Source: Nanosynbacter sp. (GTDB lineage: Bacteria > Patescibacteriota > Saccharimonadia > Saccharimonadales > Saccharimonadaceae). From it: 6,196 nt of DNA. A program made the translations under genes and the position numbers. Position 1 is the first letter of the stretch, and each line of letters begins with the position of its first letter. The stretch covers positions 1-6,196 of the forward strand of contig JARKOR010000027.1 of NCBI GenBank assembly GCA_029975625.1. Reading direction: 5' to 3'. Under the pieces are notes generated by a model. It was not told where the DNA came from. It ran no database searches and worked only from the letters and a program-made list of their open reading frames with translations. Below are positions 1 to 6,107 of this stretch, one piece after another.

Positions 1-79
1 GCGTTCCATCAATCTTCTTGATGCAGTAAGCGATTGTCTTCTTGTGGATGTCCAAGCCAATGTAGTAACATGCGTTCAT
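1..79 (-). CDS. IS110-family transposase, N-terminal fragment (runs off the window)
   Basis: Reading the minus strand from ATG at 79 gives 26 codons beginning MNACYYIGLDIHKKTIAYC. The pattern YIGLDIHKKT is the hallmark N-terminus of IS110-family DEDD recombinases; its Asp (residue 10) is the first acidic residue of the RuvC-like catalytic fold. In this family the enzyme excises and inserts its element at short core sequences, guided by an element-encoded bridge RNA. The start is well supported: AGGAGG lies 5 bases upstream. Only the start is visible, so intactness, the later acidic residues and the C-terminal Tnp_IS110-type serine domain cannot be judged. The reading on the opposite strand has no recognisable protein features. 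Confidence 0.88.
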   Translation of the reverse strand, partial: MNACYYIGLDIHKKTIAYCIKKIDGT

Positions 80-82
80 GGG

Positions 83-164
83 AGCCTCCTCGTGGTATTT
101 GATTCCGGACGGCTTTGCCGGTCCGACTGCTTGCTCATACAAGCTATCTTTACCACCGGAGGCT
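83..164 (-). ncRNA. Three-way-junction RNA structure upstream of the IS110 transposase; candidate bridge-RNA segment
   Basis: The outer stem is 13 base pairs: 83-89 with 158-164 (7 bp), then 92-97 with 151-156 (6 bp), separated by a small 2x1 internal loop. It encloses two hairpins: 106-125 (CGGAC/GTCCG plus an inner GGC/GCC around TTT, with one bulged base) and 129-144 (GCTTG/CAAGC with a 6-base loop). These pairings are read directly from the sequence. IS110 elements of the IS621 type are known to encode a bridge RNA in the non-coding left end just before the recombinase gene, so this is the expected place. Whether this fold is part of a bridge RNA, a translational control element, or both is inference. 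I could not identify target or donor guide loops. Confidence 0.5.
85..90 (-). promoter_or_regulatory. Shine-Dalgarno site of the IS110 transposase, inside a stem
   Basis: On the minus strand AGGAGG stands 5 bases before the ATG at 79. The same bases form one side of the outer stem of the structure at 83-164 (AGCCTCC at 83-89 on the plus strand against GGAGGCT at 158-164). A transcript reading through from upstream would therefore hide its own ribosome binding site. Confidence 0.75.
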
Positions 165-211
165 TCCTCTTCAACGTCTACTTATGCATTCAAACAGTGT
201 TTAATTGTCTA

Positions 212-243
212 CTATTGCGGCCATTGCCGAAACAGGGTAATAG
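212..243 (-). repeat. Bulged inverted repeat in the IS110 left end
   Basis: CTATT (212-216) pairs with AATAG (239-243), and inside it CGGC (218-221) pairs with GCCG (226-229) around a 4-base loop. The asymmetric unpaired segment AAACAGGGT (230-238) separates the two stems. A stem interrupted by a large one-sided loop is compatible with a 5' bridge-RNA stem-loop, but the pairing is short and could be fortuitous. A further small dyad, AAACA-G-TGTTT, lies at 192-202. Confidence 0.3.
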
Positions 244-394
244 CGAAATGAAGATTAATTAACAAATAAACACCGTCCCAGCAAGGTTCCCGTGGTGCAC
301 TTATGAATAGGATCTGCCGGGTCAATCGTAGTTGCCAGGTTACGTGTTTTTGTTGCTATCAGCCCTCAAGCCCTCCATTGTAAGTGTCAGTCCT
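244..394. other. Gene-free stretch between the small membrane gene and the IS110 left end
   Basis: No convincing gene is visible. A start-less 36-codon open stretch on the minus strand (about 260-366) contains a reading beginning NLATTIDPADPIHKC, which I do not recognise; it may be noise or a gene relic disrupted by the insertion. GCCCTC occurs twice (362-367 and 370-375). I looked for a hairpin followed by T residues that would end the rhs transcript on the minus strand and found none. The IS110 outer end probably falls in this stretch. Confidence 0.4.
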
Positions 395-619
395 TTATTT
401 TTTCTGCTTGACTCCTTTCCAGAAATATCCACAGATAAGTATAATACCAATTACAATCAACCCAGTACCAACCTCTTTGTTATATCCTGTGAAATTAACA
501 TAAGCCCCTCTGAAATAGTATACAGGATTAAACAGTGTTTTAACTCCGATAAGGATCCAACAAAAACCAAATAGTATCAAAGCAAAATTTTTAAATTTAT
601 TTTTGTTAAAATTTTTCAT
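395..619 (-). CDS. Small two-helix membrane protein; candidate immunity protein for the Rhs toxin tip
   Basis: This 74-residue protein is not a family I recognise. It has a Lys/Asn-rich N-terminus (MKNFNKNKFKN), a hydrophobic segment at about residues 12-30, a short polar loop with several Tyr/Asn residues (about 31-50), a second hydrophobic segment at about 51-67 (TGLIVIGIILICGYFW), and a basic tail (KQKK). This suggests an inner-membrane hairpin with both ends cytoplasmic. It starts 14 bases after the rhs stop on the same strand, so it is probably co-transcribed. Its start has no clear Shine-Dalgarno, only an A-rich leader. The DNA is very AT-rich (16 of 60 bases are G or C at 541-600), unlike the rhs core. 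A small gene directly after an Rhs variable tip is usually its immunity gene. That role is inferred from position. A plain hypothetical membrane protein is the alternative. Confidence 0.62.
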   Translation of the reverse strand: MKNFNKNKFKNFALILFGFCWILIGVKTLFNPVYYFRGAYVNFTGYNKEVGTGLIVIGIILICGYFWKGVKQKK

Positions 620-633
620 ATAAATTATTGTTT

Positions 634-3600
634 TTATTTTATGTCGTAACCAATATAGCTAAATATAATACTCGTCAACCAACCAGCACCGCCTGCAATA
701 TTTGGTGTAGGAGGTCCAGGGAAAAAGGGAGATATAAAATCAGGCGCATTATTAAGAATCAGTTGCCCAGATGGCGATCCAGCAAGAGTCATACCTGCAG
801 CATAAAATGATGAGCCCTGTGTCAAAGCATAACTGCTAGCAGCACTTAGTTGTGGGCCTGCTATAAGCGATGCGCTGCCAACACTACCAATAGCGTAAGG
901 TGACAAACCCAAGCCAATTATTGGTAGGGTGAAATTTCGTGTCAACTGACCATTGCTAACTGCGCTTGCTAAAGACGATTCACGATGCGCATTAAAGGTG
1001 GTTAGGTGCAGAAAACTGGGAGTAGAGGGTTCAGGAAACAATCCTGATGATCCAAAGGGATATTTATGATTAATAGGATTATTTTGCAAAGCTGGCATAA
1101 TCTGTGGGCGCTGAAAGTAGTTATCTCTATCCGGCGGTCCCCCCAAGCCAGCACTTTTGCCGAAATTTGAATTACCATAACCATATGAATAGTTTTTCAG
1201 ACCATTTTCATCACCCCACGACATGTAGGGATAAACCCCCAGCAGTAAATATCCACCCATTATATCGTTCCAATCAAAGTCCCATCCGCTGTTACCGCTT
1301 GAAATTTGATAATGGACCCCTCCCCAGTTTCCTGAGAAATCCCAATTGAAGGAAAAACCAAAGAAAAAATGCCCCGTAGGATCAATGTAATTCAACGGAC
1401 TGTTCAGGACGTAACTGTATCTGTTCAGACTCTGCGGATTGCTTGGGTCCGGCACGACGGTATCAGCGCTGATGAACCGCCCTAACTCGGCATCATACAA
1501 CCGAGCGTTGTAGTTGTACAGTCCGGTTTCTCCGTCTATTTCCTGACCGGTGAAGAGATGGCTTACCCGAACGGATCCGGTCTCAGAGTTAGGTTTGCCG
1601 AACGGATAGTATGCTATCTCCTCAGCGGTGTTGCCGCTTGCGTCCGTAACAAGTGTGGTGCTTCCCAGGTGGTCGGTGTGGTAGTAGTAGGTCTGTTCCG
1701 CGGTTTTGTGGGCAATCAGGTTGTTTCCGGCAAGGATGTATTTGGCGCAATCGGCGGCCTTGCATTCATACAACTTTTCGATATAGACCATGTTCCCCAA
1801 TGTGGACGACTTCTTTACCCGGTTGCCTGCGCCGTCGTATACGAAATTCACGTCCCCGTTGATGGAGGCTGGCAGGTTGTCGTAGTTGAAAGTGAATGTC
1901 CTTTGCCCGTCCGAGGTCATGTTGCCGTTGTTGTCGTAGGTGAAGGTCCTGCCGTTTGAGGTGGAGCGCACCGCATGCGGCCTGAAAATATCGGAGCTGG
2001 AAGCACCGCCTGTTCTGTAGGTGTAGCTGACCCCTGCCTTGGTCAGGATGTTGCCTATCTTGTTGTAGGTGTAGGCACGGGTCCCATAGCTTCCCTGGGC
2101 CTGGGTGAGCCTGTCCAGTTCATCGTAGAAAAAGCTCTGGGTCCTGGTTCCGTTGAGCGTGTCCGTTATGGTCCGTACGTTTCCGTTGTTGTAATAGTCG
2201 TAGACCAGGTTGAGCAGTCCGCCTTGGGCCGGGTTGGTGACCGTGATGGTATTGAGCCTGTGGTTGGTGGGGTTATATTGGTACGCAGTGGTTATCCCGT
2301 TGCCGAAAGTGAGTGCTTCAGGACTTCCAGAGGCATTGTAGCCCGAGTAGGCGGCATAGGTGCCTATCTGCTGGAGGTTGCCCCCTTCGTCGTAGAAGTA
2401 GCCTACCGTCTCACCGTCGGGATAGGTTACGCTGTTGATCCGGTCAAGGCCGTCATAGGTGGCGCCGATGCTGTATGTCGTGCCGTCTATGGTCCTGCCG
2501 ATATTGGTTGTCCTGCCTGACTGGTCGTAGAAATACTTCGTGATCCCTGAAGCATCGTTCATGGTGGTAAGTCTGCCGATGCCGTTGGTTGAGGTGGTTT
2601 CGTCATAGGTAAAGGTAACATCGGTGCCGCTCGGATAGTCCTTCAGGGTTATGCGGTTGAGCGGGTCGTATACAAAGCCGATGGTCTGCTGTTTTGCGTC
2701 GGTCTGGGAGACCAGGTTGCCGTTGGCGTCATGGCCGTAGCTCCAGTTTCCCATGTCGAGGTCGCGCATCCAGTATTTCCGGCCAAGGGAATCGTAGCGC
2801 ATCTCGGTACGGTTTCCGTTGGCGTCATAAACATACCGCAAATTCCCCAGCACGTCATACGTATAGGTTGTTGTTGCGTACGGTGTTCCGACGTTGGTGT
2901 CGCAAGTCGTGTATGTGCCGGTGTATTCCTCGACTTTCGTCAAGCGTCCAAATGCGTCACGGGTTTCTCTCTTGCGATGGTTTTCTCCGTCGATAGTGAC
3001 GGTTACACCCAGTTTTGCGTTGTAGCAGGCAAGCTCTCTTGAGGAATCCGCATGCGTGACCTTTGTTGTACGTCCGACCGGGTCGCTGTCGAGCAGGGTA
3101 TGGTAGGAAGTCTCACCCTCAAAGTAGGGCATATAGATTTTCCAGGCTGCTCCCCTCAGGTCATAGTCGATATTCGTGACAATGGTTTGAGAGTCGGGAC
3201 CGCTGCGCCTGGTTTTGAAGGTGCGACCCAAGCCGTCGAAATAGCTTTCCTGCCATTCGCCGGTGCTCGTGTCGGTCCGGACCCTTTGGGCGCCAACAGT
3301 ACCAAGGTCAAGATAGCTCCATGAGGTCCAGGAACCGGCCGGTGACGTTTCGCGGGTCTTGCGGCCGTAACCGTCGTACTCCAGAAGAGTTGCGCTGTTG
3401 TTGGCGTCAATGACGCTTTTTACCTGGCCGTAGAGGCCCTTGTCGGTGGCTGTTCCGTCAACGCCGTAGTATTGGATGCCCGTTACCTGGGCGAGAGGAT
3501 TGATGATGGAGGTGGGGAAACTGAAAGAGCCGTCATAGGCGATGGCAGAGCTGTATCCACGCGCGTCCATGGTGCAGACCGCGTTGCCGTATGCATTGTA

Positions 3601-5475
3601 TCCTGTCCGGGTTTCAACAGCCGCACCGAGGTTGTTCCATCGCACGACCCTGGTCAGGTTGCCTTTGGTGGGGGTCTGGTTGTTGGTGGGCGTGGATTGG
3701 CAATTTTCCAGATCATCGTAGTAGTAGGTCGTTTCGGCAACCTTCGTGGTTGTGCCGATCCCCTGATATGTTGTTTCCGATGCGGGCAGACCTACTATCC
3801 AGTCGGTGACGTTGGGCGAATATGTTCTGATTATGGTGTGGTCGTCAGTGGTGACGTCCAGGTCACCGTGCCGGTCCTCCCGGAGCAGATTGCCGTTCGC
3901 CTGGTCATAGGTATAGACGGTCCGTGTTTGCCTGGGGTTACTCTCACCGTCGTAGAGTTTCTCGTCGACCTGGAGCGGCGGCGTGTAATAGGGTGCACCC
4001 ATCACCGCATCGGCTTTGTAGCTTATGGTCTTTTCCGAGTATTTTTTTCCGGTAGAATCACTGATTCTGGTTCTATAAGGCAACCCTTTGGTGTAACCAC
4101 CGAAGACACCGGGTATGTTCACGCCTACGGCGACATCGTTTCCCTGATGAAACCAGGTTTCCGTGACCATGCTTTTATTGTCCGGTCCGGCAGGTCCTGT
4201 GACCGTCACGTGGTTAAAACCGCGGAATTCATATTCGAGGACGAAGATTGTATCGACTGTGCCGATGAAATGAAATCCACCACTATAATCATAGGTTGTC
4301 GTGGACTCATTTCCGTTTCCATCTTTATGTGTGACAGATGCGAGGGTCTGAACTGTGTCGTAAGCAGCGGTACCGTTATTGGACCAAACGTATACCGTGC
4401 TGTTCTGGTAGCTGAGACTGGTCGTGCCACCAATATTGTTTTGTATCTCCTTAATCCCGTTATTTTCCCAAACAAAACTAGTGGGTGGAGGTGGAATTGA
4501 ATCAGGTCGGTCGTTATTAAATTCTTGTATGTTTTTTAACTTCATATTAACAGAGACATAATCTCCGTAAGCAGTACTGTAAGGCCTATCGCCATAATCG
4601 AAAATATAACCACGACCTAATATGTCATTACCGGTTTTTATGGTTATGTCTTTCAAGCGGTAGTCGACTGTTATGCGAAATCCGGTCAAAAATTCTGGAT
4701 TAATATATTTAAAATATCCACTAGCACCATGAATAATGTCATAATTGTCGTAGTTAAATTTGACATATGTGTTTGGCTCCAAGCTGTTTTGAGGAGCATA
4801 AGGGTCCTTGAATCCAGTATAATCGATCCGGTCCAAGTATATTTGCCCTTGGTCTTTAAAGTAGCTCACCGTCATGTAGTTCCCGTTTGCATCCTCGACA
4901 CGATCCAGGCACCATTTGAATATCTTGTTCGGGTCGGATGGGTCGTCCATTCTGGATGCCGCCGTGCTGCCGAAGGTATAACGCACCCCTGACTTGTCGG
5001 TCACCCTCCAATAAGGCTTGCCGTCATCCGCCGTCAGTTTCTTAATCTGTAAAAACTCTTTCTCAATGACGGTACGGTAACTGCCTCCGCCTGCCGAGAT
5101 TAGTGCCATATACCCGTTGGACCTGTGAAGCACATATTTATTGGCGGAGTAATTCACACCCGATCCCATGGTACTTCGTTCGATTGCACCGAGTTCAAGC
5201 TCCATCTTATCCATGATCGTCCCCAGGTATTTGGTTCTGGAACTCCGGTAGTTCAGTACCAACTTGGGCTCTATCCCGTTTCTTCCAGGAGCGACCTTGA
5301 TTGGGAAGTCATAGGAAAATGTACCAGTGAAAAGGTCGGGCGTTATGGTGGAACTGTCCCCCATATAAGTTTCATCCGCACCGCAGATCGTGCTGACGAG
5401 CAACAGCAGCATCGCACTCGCAAGACAAATCGAAGACCTGAAAAATCGTACAAGGAAGATTCGTTTCGCCGACAT
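634..5475 (-). CDS. Exported SpvB/TcB-like RHS-repeat protein with variable C-terminal tip (probable polymorphic toxin)
   Basis: The protein has 1613 residues. In order: Sec signal peptide (1-33); SpvB/TcdB N-terminal domain (about 40-345, signature TGTFSYDFPIKVAPGRNG at 50-67); TcB-like middle region (about 345-590, including EFRGFNHVTVTGP and TETWFHQGND); many YD repeats (about 590-1225, for example YDANGNRTEMRYDSLGR); RHS core (1263-1369) ending NPLNYIDPTGH; and a 244-residue tip (1370-1613). In characterised Rhs and TcB/TcC proteins the YD repeats form a hollow shell enclosing the C-terminal toxin, which is cut free after the core DPxG motif. I start at ATG 5475 rather than GTG 5541 because GGAGGG lies 10 bases upstream and the signal peptide then begins at residue 1. 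There is no PAAR domain and no visible T6SS neighbour. The large plus-strand open frames inside the gene are shadows. Structural assignment is firm; toxin activity is inferred. A wall or surface glycan-binding role is possible. Confidence 0.93.
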   Translation of the reverse strand: MSAKRIFLVRFFRSSICLASAMLLLLVSTICGADETYMGDSSTITPDLFTGTFSYDFPIKVAPGRNGIEPKLVLNYRSSRTKYLGTIMDKMELELGAIERSTMGSGVNYSANKYVLHRSNGYMALISAGGGSYRTVIEKEFLQIKKLTADDGKPYWRVTDKSGVRYTFGSTAASRMDDPSDPNKIFKWCLDRVEDANGNYMTVSYFKDQGQIYLDRIDYTGFKDPYAPQNSLEPNTYVKFNYDNYDIIHGASGYFKYINPEFLTGFRITVDYRLKDITIKTGNDILGRGYIFDYGDRPYSTAYGDYVSVNMKLKNIQEFNNDRPDSIPPPPTSFVWENNGIKEIQNNIGGTTSLSYQNSTVYVWSNNGTAAYDTVQTLASVTHKDGNGNESTTTYDYSGGFHFIGTVDTIFVLEYEFRGFNHVTVTGPAGPDNKSMVTETWFHQGNDVAVGVNIPGVFGGYTKGLPYRTRISDSTGKKYSEKTISYKADAVMGAPYYTPPLQVDEKLYDGESNPRQTRTVYTYDQANGNLLREDRHGDLDVTTDDHTIIRTYSPNVTDWIVGLPASETTYQGIGTTTKVAETTYYYDDLENCQSTPTNNQTPTKGNLTRVVRWNNLGAAVETRTGYNAYGNAVCTMDARGYSSAIAYDGSFSFPTSIINPLAQVTGIQYYGVDGTATDKGLYGQVKSVIDANNSATLLEYDGYGRKTRETSPAGSWTSWSYLDLGTVGAQRVRTDTSTGEWQESYFDGLGRTFKTRRSGPDSQTIVTNIDYDLRGAAWKIYMPYFEGETSYHTLLDSDPVGRTTKVTHADSSRELACYNAKLGVTVTIDGENHRKRETRDAFGRLTKVEEYTGTYTTCDTNVGTPYATTTYTYDVLGNLRYVYDANGNRTEMRYDSLGRKYWMRDLDMGNWSYGHDANGNLVSQTDAKQQTIGFVYDPLNRITLKDYPSGTDVTFTYDETTSTNGIGRLTTMNDASGITKYFYDQSGRTTNIGRTIDGTTYSIGATYDGLDRINSVTYPDGETVGYFYDEGGNLQQIGTYAAYSGYNASGSPEALTFGNGITTAYQYNPTNHRLNTITVTNPAQGGLLNLVYDYYNNGNVRTITDTLNGTRTQSFFYDELDRLTQAQGSYGTRAYTYNKIGNILTKAGVSYTYRTGGASSSDIFRPHAVRSTSNGRTFTYDNNGNMTSDGQRTFTFNYDNLPASINGDVNFVYDGAGNRVKKSSTLGNMVYIEKLYECKAADCAKYILAGNNLIAHKTAEQTYYYHTDHLGSTTLVTDASGNTAEEIAYYPFGKPNSETGSVRVSHLFTGQEIDGETGLYNYNARLYDAELGRFISADTVVPDPSNPQSLNRYSYVLNSPLNYIDPTGHFFFGFSFNWDFSGNWGGVHYQISSGNSGWDFDWNDIMGGYLLLGVYPYMSWGDENGLKNYSYGYGNSNFGKSAGLGGPPDRDNYFQRPQIMPALQNNPINHKYPFGSSGLFPEPSTPSFLHLTTFNAHRESSLASAVSNGQLTRNFTLPIIGLGLSPYAIGSVGSASLIAGPQLSAASSYALTQGSSFYAAGMTLAGSPSGQLILNNAPDFISPFFPGPPTPNIAGGAGWLTSIIFSYIGYDIK
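637..1368 (-). other. Variable C-terminal tip of the Rhs protein, unassigned toxin-like domain
   Basis: The 244 residues after DPTGH match no nuclease, deaminase, ADP-ribosyltransferase or protease motif that I can see. The first part (about 1370-1440) is rich in Phe, Trp, Tyr and Gly. The middle (about 1440-1505) is rich in Pro and Asn. The last third (about 1510-1613) is low-charge and rich in Ala, Gly and Ser, with hydrophobic stretches such as LPIIGLGLSPYAIGSVGSA and a final GGAGWLTSIIFSYIG. That profile suggests membrane insertion rather than an enzyme. The DNA is AT-rich (21 of 60 G or C at 1021-1080) against 35-37 of 60 in sampled core lines. Confidence 0.55.
1369..1689 (-). other. RHS-repeat-associated core domain
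   Basis: Residues 1263-1369 run from YYYHTDHLGSTTLVTDASG through YYPFGKP, LFTGQEIDGETGLYNYNAR, LYDAELGRFISAD and SLNRYSYVLNSP to YIDPTGH. This is the highly conserved core that closes the shell in Rhs proteins and, in studied members, acts as an aspartyl self-cleaving plug. The core Asp-bearing motifs (YD and SAD) are kept. The residue after DPTG is His where Leu or Met is more usual, so self-cleavage here is uncertain. Confidence 0.9.
1800..3700 (-). repeat. Tandem YD (RHS) repeats
   Basis: About twenty degenerate units of roughly 20 residues follow the pattern Y-D-x2-G-x5 (examples: YDGYGRKTRE, YDVLGNLRYVYDANGNR, YDPLNRIT, YDGLDRINSV, YDELDRLTQA, YDNNGNMTSDG, YDGAGNRVKK). Nucleotide echoes exist, such as CCGTTGGCGTCAT at 2720-2732 and again at 2816-2828. 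In solved relatives these repeats spiral into a beta-strand cocoon. Confidence 0.88.
4441..5358 (-). other. SpvB/TcdB-type N-terminal domain of the Rhs protein
   Basis: Residues about 40-345 carry the family's opening pattern of a TGTFSYDFPI segment, then PGRNGIEPKLVLNYRSS, then ELGAIERST. The Gly-x-Gly-Trp turn that usually follows the Tyr-x-Ser stretch in this family is replaced here by LGTIMDKMELELG, so the motif is degenerate. The part encoded by about 4441-4860 is markedly AT-rich compared with the rest of the gene. No FG-GAP/VCBS propeller repeats are visible between this domain and the TcB-like middle region. Confidence 0.7.
5377..5475 (-). other. Sec signal peptide of the Rhs protein
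   Basis: Residues 1-33 have a basic start (SAKRIFLVRFFR), a hydrophobic core rich in Leu (ASAMLLLLVS) and a likely signal peptidase I site after CGA, before DETYMG. The Cys at residue 31 is preceded by Ser-Thr-Ile, which does not fit a lipobox, so a lipoprotein is unlikely. The protein should therefore cross the inner membrane by the Sec route. Confidence 0.8.
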
Positions 5476-5485
5476 GGTTTGTTGT

Positions 5486-5491
5486 CCCTCC
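5486..5491 (-). promoter_or_regulatory. Shine-Dalgarno site that fixes the rhs start
   Basis: GGAGGG on the minus strand ends 10 bases before ATG 5475. The GTG at 5541, 22 codons upstream in the same frame, has no comparable site and would place a charged 22-residue extension before the signal peptide. Confidence 0.8.
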
Positions 5492-5751
5492 GTAAGCTTG
5501 ATCAATTTATTGAAATAAAATGCCTCAATCCAATCGTTCACATGAACGGCGAAAAGAGCCGATCAGTAGTGTGGTCGTCACAACATACAGCCGCAAATCA
5601 ATGGCCGCCTGCGCGGAATTCATCGCCTTCGCCATTTCCGGTCTGCCTTGCGAGCTGCGCATGCGCGACAACCTGAAAAGACCTTAAATTCCGATTTTAA
5701 GAATGTGGATTACTGCTGGTGGGGCATATTTGTGGTGAAAAACGGATTATT

Positions 5752-5780
5752 TCTTTAATCTTTTTTCGTCTGGTTGTCAA
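5752..5780 (-). promoter_or_regulatory. Candidate sigma-70 promoter for rhs
   Basis: The minus strand has a perfect -35 TTGACA (5775-5780) and, 17 bases on, TAAAGA (5752-5757) as a weak -10 (3 of 6 matches). Transcription would begin near 5745 and leave a leader of about 270 bases before the rhs ATG. The overlapping TATACT just upstream on the same strand could instead be a -10, but its -35 is poor. Confidence 0.4.
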
Positions 5781-6019
5781 GTATACTCTAATGTGATTTA
5801 GTATTTTTTTACTTCTGCTCAATAGTTTTGTTAACATTGATACGTTTACACAATAAAAACCGTTACATGAAACAAACAATTAGGTTGCCGCTAAATGGCG
5901 AATCAATTCCAGATCCACCACACGGCAGTTTCGATCCGACAGGTTCCCCGAAAGATCACTCCTTCCGGAACAGACCTTACTCCCATCATTTGTTCCATAG
6001 TTTGGCCTGAAAAATCCAA

Positions 6020-6045
6020 CCTGCCATGACCGCCGGGATGGCAGG
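6020..6045. repeat. Perfect 8-bp inverted repeat
   Basis: CCTGCCAT (6020-6027) and ATGGCAGG (6038-6045) are exact inverted repeats around a GC-rich 10-base spacer. There is no following T run in either direction that would make it a standard terminator. It could be an operator or part of a leader structure upstream of the deacetylase. Confidence 0.6.
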
Positions 6046-6051
6046 CTATCC

Positions 6052-6074
6052 GGGCCGTTTCCGGCTGCCGGCCC
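6052..6074. repeat. Second GC-rich inverted repeat, 6 bases after the first
   Basis: GGGCCG (6052-6057) pairs perfectly with CGGCCC (6069-6074) around an 11-base spacer. It ends 4 bases before the candidate -35 of the deacetylase promoter, so regulator binding is as plausible as an RNA hairpin. Confidence 0.5.
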
Positions 6075-6078
6075 CATA

Positions 6079-6107
6079 TTGACTTGCCCCGGCAAATGGT
6101 GTAACGT
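6079..6107 (+). promoter_or_regulatory. Candidate promoter for the polysaccharide deacetylase
   Basis: TTGACT (6079-6084, 5 of 6 matches to the -35) is followed after exactly 17 bases by TAACGT (6102-6107, 3 of 6 matches to the -10). The predicted start would be near 6114, giving a leader of about 38 bases. The -10 overlaps a TAACG-TAACG direct repeat. The spacing is ideal but the -10 is weak. Confidence 0.4.

Larger units (their letters stand above)
1..243 (-). mobile_element. Left part of an IS110-family insertion sequence (outer boundary not determined)
   Basis: The element contains the transposase start and the structured upstream DNA. IS110 elements generally lack terminal inverted repeats and make little or no target duplication, so the outer end cannot be read from one flank. 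The end given (243) is the last base of the outermost inverted repeat that I would assign to the element. The true end may lie anywhere from about 245 to 350. The element is transcribed in the same direction as rhs and lies downstream of it. Confidence 0.6.

Noticed and set aside
44..262. 72-codon plus-strand open frame across the IS110 start
   Set aside because: It is antisense to the well-supported transposase start and runs through the structured left end.
1..394. CRISPR array or tRNA
   Set aside because: There are no regularly spaced identical repeats and no cloverleaf with conserved T-loop bases; the inverted repeats fit an IS110 left end better.
244..394. Rho-independent terminator after the small membrane gene
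   Set aside because: No GC-rich hairpin followed by T residues on the minus strand was found; the GCCCTC copies are direct, not inverted, repeats.
332..574. 80-codon plus-strand open frame opposite the small membrane gene
   Set aside because: The minus-strand reading follows rhs on the same strand and has a clear two-helix pattern; the plus reading has neither a helix pattern nor context.
1975..2520. 181-codon plus-strand open frame, with neighbours at 1558-1959 and 3052-3324
   Set aside because: These are antisense to YD repeats; their Val/Gly-rich composition is the mirror of the Tyr-Asp and Gly-Asn codons of rhs.
3472..4500. 342-codon open frame on the plus strand
   Set aside because: It lies entirely antisense to the YD-repeat and TcB-like part of rhs, has no domain pattern and is a by-product of the repetitive codons on the other strand.
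5125..5676. 183-codon plus-strand open frame spanning the rhs start
   Set aside because: It overlaps the signal peptide and SpvB coding region in antisense and has no recognisable protein features.
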